A program made the position numbers and the translations under genes. The notes below the pieces were generated by a model. The model saw only the letters and a program-made list of their open reading frames with translations, was not told the origin of the DNA and ran no database searches. A stretch of 64,000 nucleotides of DNA. It comes from Aquanectria penicillioides (taxonomy: Eukaryota; Ascomycota; Sordariomycetes; Hypocreales; Nectriaceae). Each line of letters begins with the position of its first letter. Positions within the stretch are counted from its first letter, which is position 1. This document shows, in pieces, positions 10,501 through 22,174 of this stretch. The stretch covers positions 1,054,001 to 1,118,000 of the forward strand of contig PYIU01000007.1 of the NCBI GenBank assembly GCA_003415625.1, in the 5' to 3' direction.

Positions 10501-13500
10501 TCTCGAGGCTGCTGGTTATGCTTTGCTCGTTGCTCTCCTGTTGACTGCTGGTGTGACTGGCTGGGTGGGTAGCACTGGAAATTATTACCTTGCGCATTAC
10601 GCCTATGACAACATGGTTTACTTCCACGTCCAGAGGTTGTCTGGTGGGTTTATCCTTACTGGTCTCGTTTCGATTGTTGGGTTGATCATGTTTACTCTCC
10701 GATTCTCCATCGCTGAGGGCTTCGTCTTCGTTGCCTACCTCGTCTGTATCTCGACTCACTTCAACCTTTTGGGAATCATGAGTGCCATGCACCAACACGA
10801 GAGCCCCATGTCTTCAGGTCGCACCATCCTCCTGCAGAACATGCCCCTGCTGTTGCTTTCGCCCCTCATCTCGTCCTTTGTCAACGGCCACGACCTTGCG
10901 ATTTACCTCCCCATCATGTACGCTTACTTGCTGCTCACTCTCTACCGATACCGACGACTGTGCCACGAGTGGTCCAACTGGATGGACAACATCCCCAAGT
11001 TTACTCAAAAGGATATTGTTGAGTGGTATCAGGCCAAGTCCGGTCCCGAGATGAGCGATGATGACTTGAAGGATCAAGAAGCCCTCGCTCGAGAGTCGTT
11101 TGTCGCGGTCCTCGAGTCCTACCAGCGCCGCACCAAGGAGGCCCACGCCTCGGGAGCATTCTCGGACGCCTTCGTCTCTCGTATCGCGCAGGGCATGCCT
11201 TATGTCGCCTGGCTCTTCAAGAAGACGAACCCCACTGGTAACCCCCCTGAGTTGTTCAGCACGGCTTGGTTCACCCAGCTCAACGAATCCCGTAACCAGC
11301 AGCGTGGTCTGGCCCGAGGTCTCAAGGATCACAACGTCTTCACTCTTTTCCGTCTTGCCCGTTACGATGTTGGTCAGACTCTCGGTCTTTTCCTGGTCGC
11401 TCTCATGGATCGTTGGGTGATGATGGTATGGAGTGCTGGCGGTCCTTATACTAGCATCTACACTGACTCCAGGGCTCGCTATGGTATCTGTCTTTGCATC
11501 ATCTACTTTTGCGCTTCTGCAATGCTTCTCGACTCCACTTTGTACAAATACTGGAGCATCAAGGAACAGGTTTCCAAGGAGAAGCTTCGCGACTTCGAGC
11601 ATGCCCAGCAGCTCGCTGCCGAGTTTGAGGCTTTCCGTCGCGCAAGTATCGTCAAGGCCTTGACTGATATCATGTCAAAGCTTCTCGTCGTGTTTGGTAT
11701 TACCACCCTGCTCCTATGGGTTTTCGTTGACGGCTGGGAGACCAACGTTCTCTACTACCTATACTCCCTTGGTTACACCTCCGCCATCATCTTCCAGTTC
11801 AACCGCTGCTTCACCACCAACGTCACCACCCACATTGCCATCATCATGTCTTCTGCTGGTGTGGGCTTCATTGTCGGCTGCGTTCTCCACGGATTGCCCT
11901 CTACTTCCCAATTCCTCTTCAACGATGTCATTGCTCAAAACGTGGCGTCTGTTCTAGCCGCCGTCGGAACATCGCTTTGGACGTGGAAGGATTGGACCGC
12001 GTCAGCCTCATCTCGCACTGGATCTGGTTCCCTGGATGATCAATCCAACATTTTTGTTCAGTGCAGATTCAGCGCCGACGAGTCTGCCCATTCTGCTCTT
12101 CCTTGTGGCCTTGCTAAGAACTTTTCTGGTTTGAGGGTCTGCAACGAAGACGGTAAGCCCACCTCCAAGAAGATCACTGAGCTGTTGCGTCTCAGCATGG
12201 AGGAGCCCAACAAGATGGTCTGGGGCACACCCTGGGCCCAGAAGCTTCTAATAATTGCTCGTGATATGTGGGTCGATAAGAAGATTGGCGTCAAGATTGT
12301 TAGCCGTGAGGACTTCTGCCGTGCCGGCTTGGGCGAAATCAGCTCCTTCAGCTCCTTCGAGGGAAGCGCTCTTCAGGTCACAATCGGCTTCATGGCCGAA
12401 GCCGAGCTGTCCCTGCCTGCTTGGCAGCCTCTCCTGGCCACTGTCATTACCGAATCCATCCTCTATCACGTCGCCCGATCTCACTTCAGTCTTTCGCATA
12501 ACCGCGCTGTACAGGCGGAGCACTTCCTCCACGATACCGAATGCCTCTCCAAGCGACTTGAGTTTGAGCTCTCGTTTGAGAGCCCCCAGTCCCTCGCCAA
12601 CCTCTCTCTCAAGACTGAGATGGAGTTGATGAAGCATCTCTGCTTGGGCTTTGACGTCGACTCCCAATGGGAGACCACGCCCCAGGCTGTGCGTGAGGGT
12701 ATCGTCCGACGTATTTCAGGAGAGCCGATGGCTTTGAGCCAAGAGTTTACCCAGTGGGCCACCGCTTCCAAGGTTAACCTGCAGACCGAAGACTTCCTGG
12801 TTGATCTCATTCTTCAAATCCATCAGAAGTGCAGCGAAAGGATGAACACTGTGGCTCTCTTCTCGGGTCAGTCGCAGGAAAAGCACCCTCTTCCTCCCGC
12901 CGAGTTGAAGCCCGTGACTATCAACCGCACTCCCAAGACGCTCACTGTTCTTCAGAGTCTGTGGGGAAAGCTCGTCTCGGTTCCTTTCGTCTTCGTCAAG
13001 TGGGTTGCCATCATTACTGGAGGAGGCTCCAACATAGAACGAGAACTTGTCTACTGCCTCAAGAAGGTCCCTGGGCGAGGCGTCTTTGTCTGGATTCTGC
13101 TCGGTATTTGGAATGTCTGCCGTGTCATTAAGAACTTCTGGGTCTACTGGATTCTCATCTATCATCGCCCTGCCCTGGTCAACATCCTCCGTCTCGCCCA
13201 AAAGGGTGCCCGGCGCAAGATTGTCAAGAACACAATCATCGTCGAGCTCCCCCGAAAGACGATTACTGGTTTCGCGACTGTCCAAGACAACGGCACTATG
13301 GAGCTTCGTGTTTACAACGGAGCCCTCAAGGAGGCACCGGCCGACGGCAAGGCCTTGTTCATTGACACCTATGACGAGAAACTTCGCCTCAAGAGCAGAG
13401 AGGATGACAACGGTGATGCTTCTACCTACCAGTACGATAACCACAATCGGTGGCCCGCTACCAAGGTCAGTGCCAGGCAGGACTCCCGAAGTGTCGGATA

Positions 13501-16400
13501 CTACGACAAGTATGGTCGTGTCGTGCGCGGTACCTGGACCATTGGCGAAACCGAATATGTCTTCCAGTACCACTACAAGGCTGCGCCCAAGGGCAACTCT
13601 GACGTCCTCCGTGCCGACTTCAAGCTCGCCGACACCAGCTGCAATGATATGCTCTCTGTCTTCTGGGGTAAGCCTGTGGACATTGACGAGTACAACTGGG
13701 TGCCGTCCAAGAACATTGGCCGTATTGCCAAGAAGATTGGCACCAAGACGTACATCAGCGACTACGAGTACCTTCACCGCCGTGACCCAGCCATCACCTC
13801 TTGGGTGGAAGAAAAGGACGGCACGAAGGCTGCTGTCGCCAAGGCCCCCGAGATCTTTGTTCACGAGTCCTCTCTGATTCCCCGCCCGAAGAACCTGTCC
13901 TTCGACCAGGATGACCTGCTCATTTACCACAGCACCCTCCAGCTCCGCCAGATGCGACGATACGCCGGTTCGATTCCCACTCTTGTTTCCTTCATGAACC
14001 CCGTGTCCTGGATCGTCCTTTTGAACCAGCGCCAGTACGGCCGCGTGCCAACCTGGCGTATCCGCACTGAGCTTTGGAGCCACTGGCTGAAGGTTGGAAC
14101 TCTCGATGCCGTGACTGCTTGCTGGATCGACGAACTTATTCTTCGTGAGGAGCGCTTGCTCCGCACGTACTGGCGTGCCCGAGATGCCGGCCGACTGGAC
14201 GATGCCCGCGCTGCCTTGGATGCCAACATTGACCAGATTGTTGCCGCTATCGACATCGATACCGACGTCTCTGAAGTCACCCTGCTTACCATCAAGACGG
14301 CCGATCTCTACGCCATGGGTCTCAGCAACGATGCCACTCAAGTCACTGCCCGCCCACAGGATTGCTTCAACGATACTAAGGATCGTATTTCCATCATCTT
14401 CAACGATATCGGCTGCTGGCCTGTTGCACCTGGTGGCGTGTCCAACTGCCGCCGTGATCTGGTCAACGGTCACAAGACCATCCGTAATCACGTCTTGTCT
14501 GAATGCGCTAACGATTATGGTATCCCCCGTTTCCAGATTGAGAAGAGTGTCCAGTCTCTCAAGCTCCTGCCTCTCTGGGGTATCGATGGCGGCACTGCTA
14601 ACCACGGTGTCATTGAGAACCTGCTCGAGTCCCAAGTTGACGAGAAGGTTTCCGACACCGACGCTCAGAGGGATATCTACGGTGTCTTCGTGCCGCTCCT
14701 CATGGCCTTTGTCAAGGGCGCCCGTACCCGACGCCTTCACCGCGCCGATCTTATCAAGTACAGTAATGTTATTCTATCCATGGCCAAATACTACGAGTAC
14801 AAGGATTATACCCGCACCTGGCAGTCCAAGGAGGTCGAGGATGCCTGGGTGGCCGCCTGGCTTACTCACTACGACGACCCCAACATTGCCAACCCGACTG
14901 AGTGCTTCGAGCTCGAGCGGCCTACCATCCCCGACTTCCGTGATGCTCTGGGCATCTTCCGAGCCTACTTCTTCATCTTCGCCGTCAACGTCCCCGAAGA
15001 CTGCCCTCGAGTGTTCCAGAGTACTCACCACGGTATCAGCAGTCTTTTCGGCCTCGTTCTCAAGCACCGCCGCGGCGCCAACTTTGGCATCTGGGACCAC
15101 GCCATCCTGTGGCGAGAGTGCTGTCTTAATATTAGTGCTGCCCAGAGCGAGCTGCCTCTATCTGTGCAGTCTATGCTGCTTTCTGGTATCGGTCTTGCTA
15201 CCCGTCTTGCGTACTTCCACGCCGACGTCATCACCCCCTGCGCGTCGCTCTTCAACCCGTAAGTCAATCTGCGTGTTCCCAGAAATTGAAACATAAACTA
15301 ACACTCTGCAGCATGTGGGAGGCCGAGATTGGTACGGACAAGGGAACCATTGGAAACAGGAATTTGTTCCGTCGCAAGATTGACCCGATTGTCAACGGTA
15401 TCAGCAACATGGAGTCGTTTACCCCTGTCGATAAGATTCGAACCGACAAGCCTACCGTTGTCATGTTGTCCAACGTGCAAGTCATCAAGGGTGTCAAGGC
15501 CGCCATCCAGGCTGCCGACATCATCATCAACCGTTTCGGCTTTACCGACTACCAGCTCGTTGTCTACGGAGCCAAGGATCGCCAGCCTGCTTACGCGCTG
15601 GAGATGGAGAAGTTCATTGTCGACAACAACCTATCAGGCAAGGTCATCCTCGCTGGCTTTGGCAACCCCAAGGAGGTGTTGAAGGATGCTTGGCTGTTCA
15701 TGAACTCGTCCATCTCTGAAGGTCTCCCTCTGGCTATCGGCGAGGCCGCATTGGCTGGTGTTCCTATTGTCGCCACCGAGGTCGGCGCCACGGCGCTGGT
15801 CTTGACCGACCCGAGAAGCCCGACCAGCGATACGGAGAGGTCGTGCCTCCCAACGATCCCCTCGCTCTGGCCCGCGCCCAGATTGCCATTCTGAGCATGA
15901 CTGGACCGTGGACCCAGTTCACCGACGAGGCTAGCATGAAGACCAACGTGCCAACTCTCCCCGACGAGATCACGCCCACCGACGTGGAGTGGCTCACCAA
16001 GCGATTCTACGCCAAGGCCGAGTATCGTCGACAACTCGGCATGCTGTCACGCCAGGTCGTCCTGCACAGTTTCCACGGCAGCCGATACCTGCGTGAGCAC
16101 GAGCAGATGTTCTGGGTCCAATGGCACCAGGGTAAGATGAGGGCCGACGAGAGCCTCCGGTCTCAGACGTACACTCGCTACAAGTTTGGCACCCCGGCCC
16201 CGCTCCGCTACGTCGAGGACGACAACAACGGCAAGCAGCGGCCAACAGGTGACGCGGCAGATGAGAAGGATGGAGGACAGTCAATCATGCTTGAGCAGTG
16301 GCGATCACACGCAAGCATGTCAGAAAAGCGCGCCTCGAAGGCGAGGAGAAGCAAGTTAATGAAGAAATCACGGCCAAACACGCTTGTGAGCCCTGTTTAA
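7585..16400 (+). CDS. gtb3: Giant multi-pass glycosyltransferase with C-terminal GT4 domain, Gtb3-like (one frameshift)
   Basis: Four exons: 7585-7820, 7960-8782, 8843-15258, 15312-16400, about 2854 residues after allowing one base. Donors are GTGAGT, GTACGT and GTAAGT; branch sites are CTAAC/CTGAC. One membrane segment lies at about 43-65, further hydrophobic helices between about 870 and 1400 and near 1765-1795, and a GT4 domain in the last 370 residues with the E-x7-E motif (E2628, E2636). In Aspergillus, Gtb3 is the membrane glycosyltransferase that polymerises and exports galactosaminogalactan. The frame breaks at 15811-15812: reading on in the other frame gives the conserved GEVVPPNDPLALARA. 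One C appears missing from a C run, so sequence error is more likely than loss of the gene. The first acceptor is a tandem tagcag, giving a one-residue choice. The whole-protein name rests on context plus domain architecture. Confidence 0.82.
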
Positions 16401-17864
16401 TGACGGATTCGGGAAGGCGGAAAAGAAAAGGAAAAAGGGCAATTGATTGATTGACTGGTTATCAGGAACTGGATTGCGTTGATTCTAATTTAGCAACACT
16501 CAAGGTTTACAATCATTTTTTTTTATCACCAAAGTTATATTGTTTTTGGCGGGTCGATAGTATATTACGCCTGCCGTAGCAGATAGAGGGTTTTGTTGCA
16601 TTTTTTTTTTACCATCATTTATTTCCATAGTCGAGGCACGTGTACATCGGCCTCTTTACTTAATTGTACCATTATGTATTAGAGCTTCATGAGCAATCGT
16701 TCCCTGCAGAAAAAAAAAAGAAACTGGTTGCCCGCACAGGCCGGTAGCGTCAATTGCTTATGCACCATAGACGGAGTTGTGATATGGATTTGGATAGTTC
16801 TAAATTCGATACGATGTGGACGGAGCCGAGGTTCGCGGCACATACATGCTGTTGTGGTGGTTTGGCGCCGGGCGGCCGATGGATCAGCCCGTCGGGCAAA
16901 TTGATAGCGGGCGGATGACATGGGGGGATAGCAAGGCGACGGCGAGAAGATGGGGCTGTGTCTCCGGCTCATCTTTATTTATTGTCAAAAGCAGAAACAT
17001 GGTGCATGGAGCGCGCTGACGCTTGGCCCAAAGCGAGACCGGAAAACAAGAGCGGCTGACAGACGCCCTCGACGCCTTCGACGCCTTCGACGCCCTCGAC
17101 GGCAGCGTCCTGCGACAATGTGTGGGAGGTGCCTCGGCACGAAGCCCGGCGTTGCAGCAGCTCCCAGCCATTGCGTCAACGTCCCCACCCGTCTCGCCGA
17201 GAGCCCAAGCGCACGCCGTGAAGGCACCAGTCGGAGGAGGTGTGTGGGCGTCCAAGGCCCGGGCCCGAGGGCGCTGGGACGCCCGGCGATTTGTCCTGAT
17301 GGGAGTGGCGCCCCGGGAGGGTGGGACGAGGTGTGCGCGGGGTTCCCGAAACAAGATGTTGTCTCCTTGCGTCTTGTCGTTCTGTCGGTGTACTGTGGTC
17401 TCCAAGACTCGCTGGATGGCGGGGGCAGGGGCTTTGGTTGAGCTGGTTGAGCTGTCGCCTCGGCCGCCCGCTTGCTACTAGCCAACGCGGCGAGACATGG
17501 CGTCGTCGCGGAGCGGCTGTCTTGTCGTCGTGAGGCTGGAGGGACGAGGGAGGAAAAAAAAAAAAAAAAGAAGTACAAAAAGGCCGGCGCCCGGACAGAG
17601 TTTTGGTGCGTGGCAAACCATCACGACGCTTGAGCAGCGATCGAGAGACGACGAGCCGAGAGAAACCCCCGACTTAAATAAAGCCCGAGTCAGTGTAACT
17701 CTTTTGAGATTCCCCATTGACTAGACGTTTTCCAAGCTGCCGGAGTTGAAGACGACAGTTGCACGCAGAGCAGACGCACCCATACTCTCTCTCTCTCCCT
17801 CTCCCTCTCTCTCTCTCTTGCTCCCTCTAAAACCAGCTTTGCTATAAGCTAGTCAGTCATCAAC
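16401..17864. other. Intergenic region with small tandem repeats
   Basis: It holds the 3' flank of the synthase and the promoter of the MDR reductase. Four copies of a 9-bp GACGCCYTC unit lie at 17062-17100. A C/T microsatellite at about 17783-17828, just before the reductase ATG, is a typical fungal pyrimidine-rich leader. Overlapping open frames at 16900-17620 on both strands look like GC-rich chance frames. Confidence 0.55.
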
Positions 17865-19151
17865 ATGGCCCTCGAGAACCTCACCATCACGCTCGCCGAG
17901 CGCCCCAAAGCCGATATTATTCCCGGCCAGACCTTTAGCCAAAAGACGTCTCCGATCCCGACCTTGGATGACCTCAAGGACGGTCAGATTTTGGCCGAGA
18001 CGTTGTATCTCTCTCTAGATCCGGCGATGCGAGGTTGGCTCAATGGTACTGTTCTTCCTCGACTGGAACTAAGAAGTCCATCCATAAACATACAGATGGT
18101 CCATTGCTAACCCCCCTCTCAGACACCCGATCCTATCTGCCTCCTGTAAAGATCGGCGAGAAGATGCGCGGCACTGCGGTGTGCCGTGTGGTCGCATCCA
18201 AGAGCAAGCTCGCCACGGAGGGCGACCTCGTGGCCGGCTACGCAGGCTGGGCGGAGTACTCGATCCTCCCCGAGGGCGCCTTTGAGCCTGCGTCCCTGTA
18301 CCCGGGCGTGCAGAACCCCCAGGACATCCTCTCAGCGCTGGGCATGACCAGCATGACGGCGTGGGTGGGCATGACGCAGATCGGCGACCCCAAGCCCGGC
18401 GAGCTAGTCGTCGTCTCGGGCGCCGCTGGCGCAACAGGCAGTGTCGCCGGTCAGATCGCCAAAATCAAGGGCGCCCGGGTGGTTGGTATCTGCGGCAGCG
18501 ATGACAAGTGCCAATGGCTCACGAGCGAGCTGGGCTTCGACGTGGCGCTCAACTACAAGGCCGACGACTTCAAGGCCAAGTTCAACGAGGCCACGGCCGA
18601 CTATATTGACGTCTACTTTGACAATGGTGAGTTGATGTTGTTGGTCCCCACGGTTCCCTTCCCCCGGGTCGCACAATAAATGGATTGCTGACGGGTTGAA
18701 CCAATCAGTGGGAGGCGATATCCTTGACATGTGCCTGTTGAGGGCAAAGGAGCATGCGCGCTTCATCGAGTGCGGCAACGTCAGCCAATACAACTCGGCC
18801 AAGCCCCAGGGGCCCCGTTACTTTTCTCAGATCATCCTCATGCGCATCAAGCTGCAGGGCTTCATCGTGCTGGACCACGTCAAGGACTTCCCCAAGGCCC
18901 GCCTCGAGCTTTCCCAGTGGATTGCAGAAGGCAAGATGAAGAAGAGCGAGACCATCATCAAGGGAGGTCTGAAAGTTGCCGAGCAGGCCCTTGTAGACCT
19001 GTACAAGGGCATCAACACCGGTATGAGAACCACCTGATTTTCCCACCTCTGCGCGCGCGCACACGCACACTAACAATGATCCATCCCTCTAGGCAAACTA
19101 CTTGTCGAGATCAAGGACCCCAAGGAAAGCGAGAGCACCTCCAAGCTATAG
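17865..19151 (+). CDS. NADP-dependent MDR-family alkenal/enone reductase (prostaglandin-reductase/CurA type)
   Basis: Four exons: 17865-18045, 18123-18626, 18709-19020, 19093-19151, giving 351 residues, normal for the family. Such enzymes reduce the activated C=C bond of enones and alkenals with NADPH in the cytosol. The nucleotide-binding loop reads SGAAGATGSVAGQIAK, preceded by the SAMGMT-like LSALGMTSMTAW segment; the N-terminal SLDPAMRGWLN and C-terminal KMKKSETI.KGG segments are also characteristic. It lacks the zinc ligands of alcohol dehydrogenases. All three introns have GT donors, CTAAC or CTGAC branch sites and CAG/TAG acceptors, and keep the frame. The ATG follows a C/T-rich leader. 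Physiological substrate is not evident; detoxification or secondary metabolism are both possible. Confidence 0.9.
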
Positions 19152-20212
19152 GAGAATTGTACAGTAAAAGCACACAGATTATATTATATGATGACCAGGC
19201 TATGATATCCCTGCGTTAGGTAGTAATGATTAACGTTTATTAATCTTTCAATTGCCATCCTCGACTGTGCAAACGGGTTTCGGGTTTGACTGCACCATGG
19301 TTCTCCTCGGAAGGCCAGTTCCGATATGTCTCAGCTGAAAGCTAGCACCAGAGCCATTTTTCGAGGCGCCGATCACGTTAACAACACGCCACTCGATACA
19401 CACTCGAAGCAGCCAAATTGATGGACAGAATTGGTGTTTACTGGTCAATTGAATCCAAGCTACCATTCAACTTTTTTTCTTTTTTCTTTTTTCTTCTTCT
19501 TCTTTTCGAATGGCTTCTTCGACAACCCGGCCAAGATAGAACATCCCCTTCGACTGGCCGCCATGACACGCAACACAAATATCTTTCAAGTTGAATTTTT
19601 TTTTTTCCCCTTGCAGTGAGCTAATTACCACAGGCCGAGTTCGGTGCTAGCAAAACCTAGCTCTCAAACAAGACCCATCTCACTGGCCCGCGATGCCAAC
19701 ACTCATGCAGCTATTGTTCACGCGCCCTTGCGCCAGCCATGGGTTCGCATATATAGCGGCTCGCGAATGTCGGCGAGAAGCCCACACGCACAGCCCAAGT
19801 TCCCCAGCCCGACCCACGCAGCCGTTAGGCCAAGGCCAAGACCAAGGCCAAGACCAAGATGCACCTTGTCCCTTGGGACCAAACGACGCCCGGGTAGCGA
19901 CAAACTTAATGTGGAAATATCTCGTTTCGACGCCCTCGACCTGCGAGCTATTCGCTCACCGGTTCAAATGACGCAAAATCCGCTCACTCAATCAATCCCT
20001 CACCTCAACCGTTTTTGTGGCCAGACCCTTTTTCCTATCGCCCCGCCCCAAGCCACGATGGCCAAGGGCTGGAATCTTCCCTGTCCACCTCGCTCATGAG
20101 CAAAATAAAAATAAAAATAAAAATAAAAATAATTAGTCGGTCGCGGCTTCGACTTCTTGCAATATTCACTTCACCATCCTGATTCACCGTGCCCTCCTCG
20201 CCCATCGTCATC
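19152..20212. other. Intergenic region, promoter of the Dal5-like permease
   Basis: No gene seen. It holds T-rich tracts near 19470-19510 and 19595-19612, five copies of a 6-bp CCAAGR repeat at 19830-19859 and an (AAAAT)n repeat at about 20102-20132 some 80 bp before the permease ATG. Confidence 0.55.
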
Positions 20213-21875
20213 ATGGCGGCTAAAGAGACTCATCAAGGCGACATCGAGGCCGCCGCGCCTCAAGTTGCAGTCGGGACCAAGGACGAGGCCATTGCCATGG
20301 TCGGAGAGCAGCAGCATGTCGTTGATCCAGCTGTCGAAGCTCGCGCCGTGAGAAAAATCGACCTTTTTCTCATTCCCGCCATGATTGTAGGATGTTAGTA
20401 TCTCTAAATGCCCTCACCCCGCTTCCGCTATGGGAACACCTCCAGCTCACCATTTTTGGCCCCCCCCGGCAGACGGCCTCGTCTACTACGACAAGGCCAT
20501 CCTCGGCTCCGCCGTGCTCTTTGGCATGACGGCAGACCTCCAGCTCACAGTGACGGACAAGTCGACAACCCCGCCCACCGTCGACACCCGCCGCCTGAGC
20601 TGGGCGACGTCCCTCTTCTACTTTGGCATGCTGGCCGGCCTGTACCCCATGACCTTTGCCCTGCAAAAGTTCAACATTGGCCGCGTCCTGGGCGGCGTCG
20701 TCATCGTGTGGGCGGGAATCTGCATGCTCACGGCCGCCGTGACGACGCACCAGGGCCTGTACGCCCAGCGATTCTTCCTCGGCTTCGTGGAGAGCATCAT
20801 CCCCACGGGCTTCATGTGCATCGTGTCCGGGTACTACACGCAGTCCGAGCAGTCCCTGCGACAGAGCTGGTGGTTTTCGTCGACGGGGCTCTTCACCATC
20901 ATCGGCGGGTCTCTCAACTACGGCTTTGCGCAAATCACCAGCGGCGGGCTGCGCAGATGGCAGTACATCTACCTCTTGGCCGGCTCGCTGACCTTTCTCT
21001 TTGGCCTGTTCTGCTTCGTCATGCCCAACTCTCCCGTTACCGCGTGGTTCCTGACCAAGGAGGAAAAGTTTGCGGCCGTCGAGCGACTGCGCCATGGACA
21101 AACCGGCGTTCGATGCACCACGTTCAAGACATCGCAGCTCAGGGAGGCCATTTTCGACGTCAAGATCTGGCTCGTCGCTCTGATGATGGCCTCCGCATAC
21201 ACGGTAAACGGTGCCGTCAGTGGTTTTGGGCCCCTTATCGTGTCCACCTTTGGCTGGTCTACTCTTGCGTCCATTCTGTTCCAGTTCCCCCTGGGCGGGC
21301 TGTGCTTCATTGTCATTCTCCTGACCGGCTACCTTGGCTCCAAGTTCAACAACATTCGCATTCTGATGCTGATTCTGACTTGCCTGCCCGTCATTGCCGG
21401 ATGTGCTATCATCTGGAAGAGCGAGTGGTCGTACCGCGCAGCCGCGCCCGTTGTCGGCTACTCCATCACCGGTTTCTTTGGAGGCACCGTCAGCTTGATC
21501 ATCACGATCGGCATGTCCAACGTGGCAGGCCACACGAAGAAGAGCTTCATGGCCGCCACAATCTTTGTTGCCTACTGCGTTGGCAACATTGTAGGCCCCC
21601 AGCTCGTCTGGAGCCAGACCAAGGCACAGCACTATCCTGCCCTGTGGCTTGGCCTCATTATCTGGTAAGTCCCAGCTGCAACGATCAGGCACCGCATTTC
21701 TAACACTCGAGACAGCTACGTCATCTGCATCCTGTCGTCCGTGGCGCTCTACTTTGTGCTGCGCAACGAAAACAAGAAGAGGGACGCTTTTCCAGTTGAC
21801 GAAGCTGAACGAGCCAAGCTGGCATTCCAGGACTTGACTGACAAGGAGAACCCCTACTTCCGATACGTCTATTAA
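20213..21875 (+). CDS. Major facilitator transporter of the anion:cation symporter family (Dal5/allantoate permease type)
   Basis: Three exons: 20213-20393, 20473-21664, 21716-21875, giving 510 residues, usual for this family. Members import anionic organic compounds such as allantoate, nicotinate, biotin precursors or peptides at the plasma membrane. After a hydrophilic N-terminus of about 50 residues come RKIDLFLIPAM and then alternating hydrophobic helices consistent with 12 segments, including RFFLGFVESIIPTG and the C-terminal YFRYVY tail typical of Dal5-like proteins. The ATG at 20213 has a good context (CATCATGGCG). Intron 1 (80 bp) falls after the first segment and intron 2 (51 bp) before the last helix; both keep frame. 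Substrate cannot be told from sequence. Confidence 0.9.
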
Positions 21876-22174
21876 TTGATACCCATTGCATCAGTATACA
21901 AGTTGGAAAGGGAGGCCGGCGCAAATTCACATCTGAGGTCATAGGAGTAAATGCAAGTAGTAAAGGGTATTGATCCTTCAACCACAGTTCAATTTATTAT
22001 GAAAACATGCCGCCCATACCACCCATGCCGCCCCCATTATAAGCAAAGTTGAAAACTAAGGTCAGAATCTCATTATATGCTACGCTTCTCGCGATGGTTA
22101 GCTTCCCAACGCCCGTCTAGGTATATACACACATACTCGTCCCGTAAATTCTGCAAAACCTAGGGCCGAGGACA

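Noticed and set aside
12716..14740. 674-codon open frame antisense to the synthase gene
   Set aside because: It lies wholly within the well-supported sense exon and mirrors its codon bias; no motif of its own.
16985..17620. Overlapping open frames on both strands
   Set aside because: GC-rich DNA with a 9-bp repeat gives chance frames; none has protein-like segments.
20370..21703. Long open frames of more than 430 codons on both strands over the permease
   Set aside because: Shadows of the GC-rich Dal5-like permease, whose helices and splice sites are clear in the sense frame.
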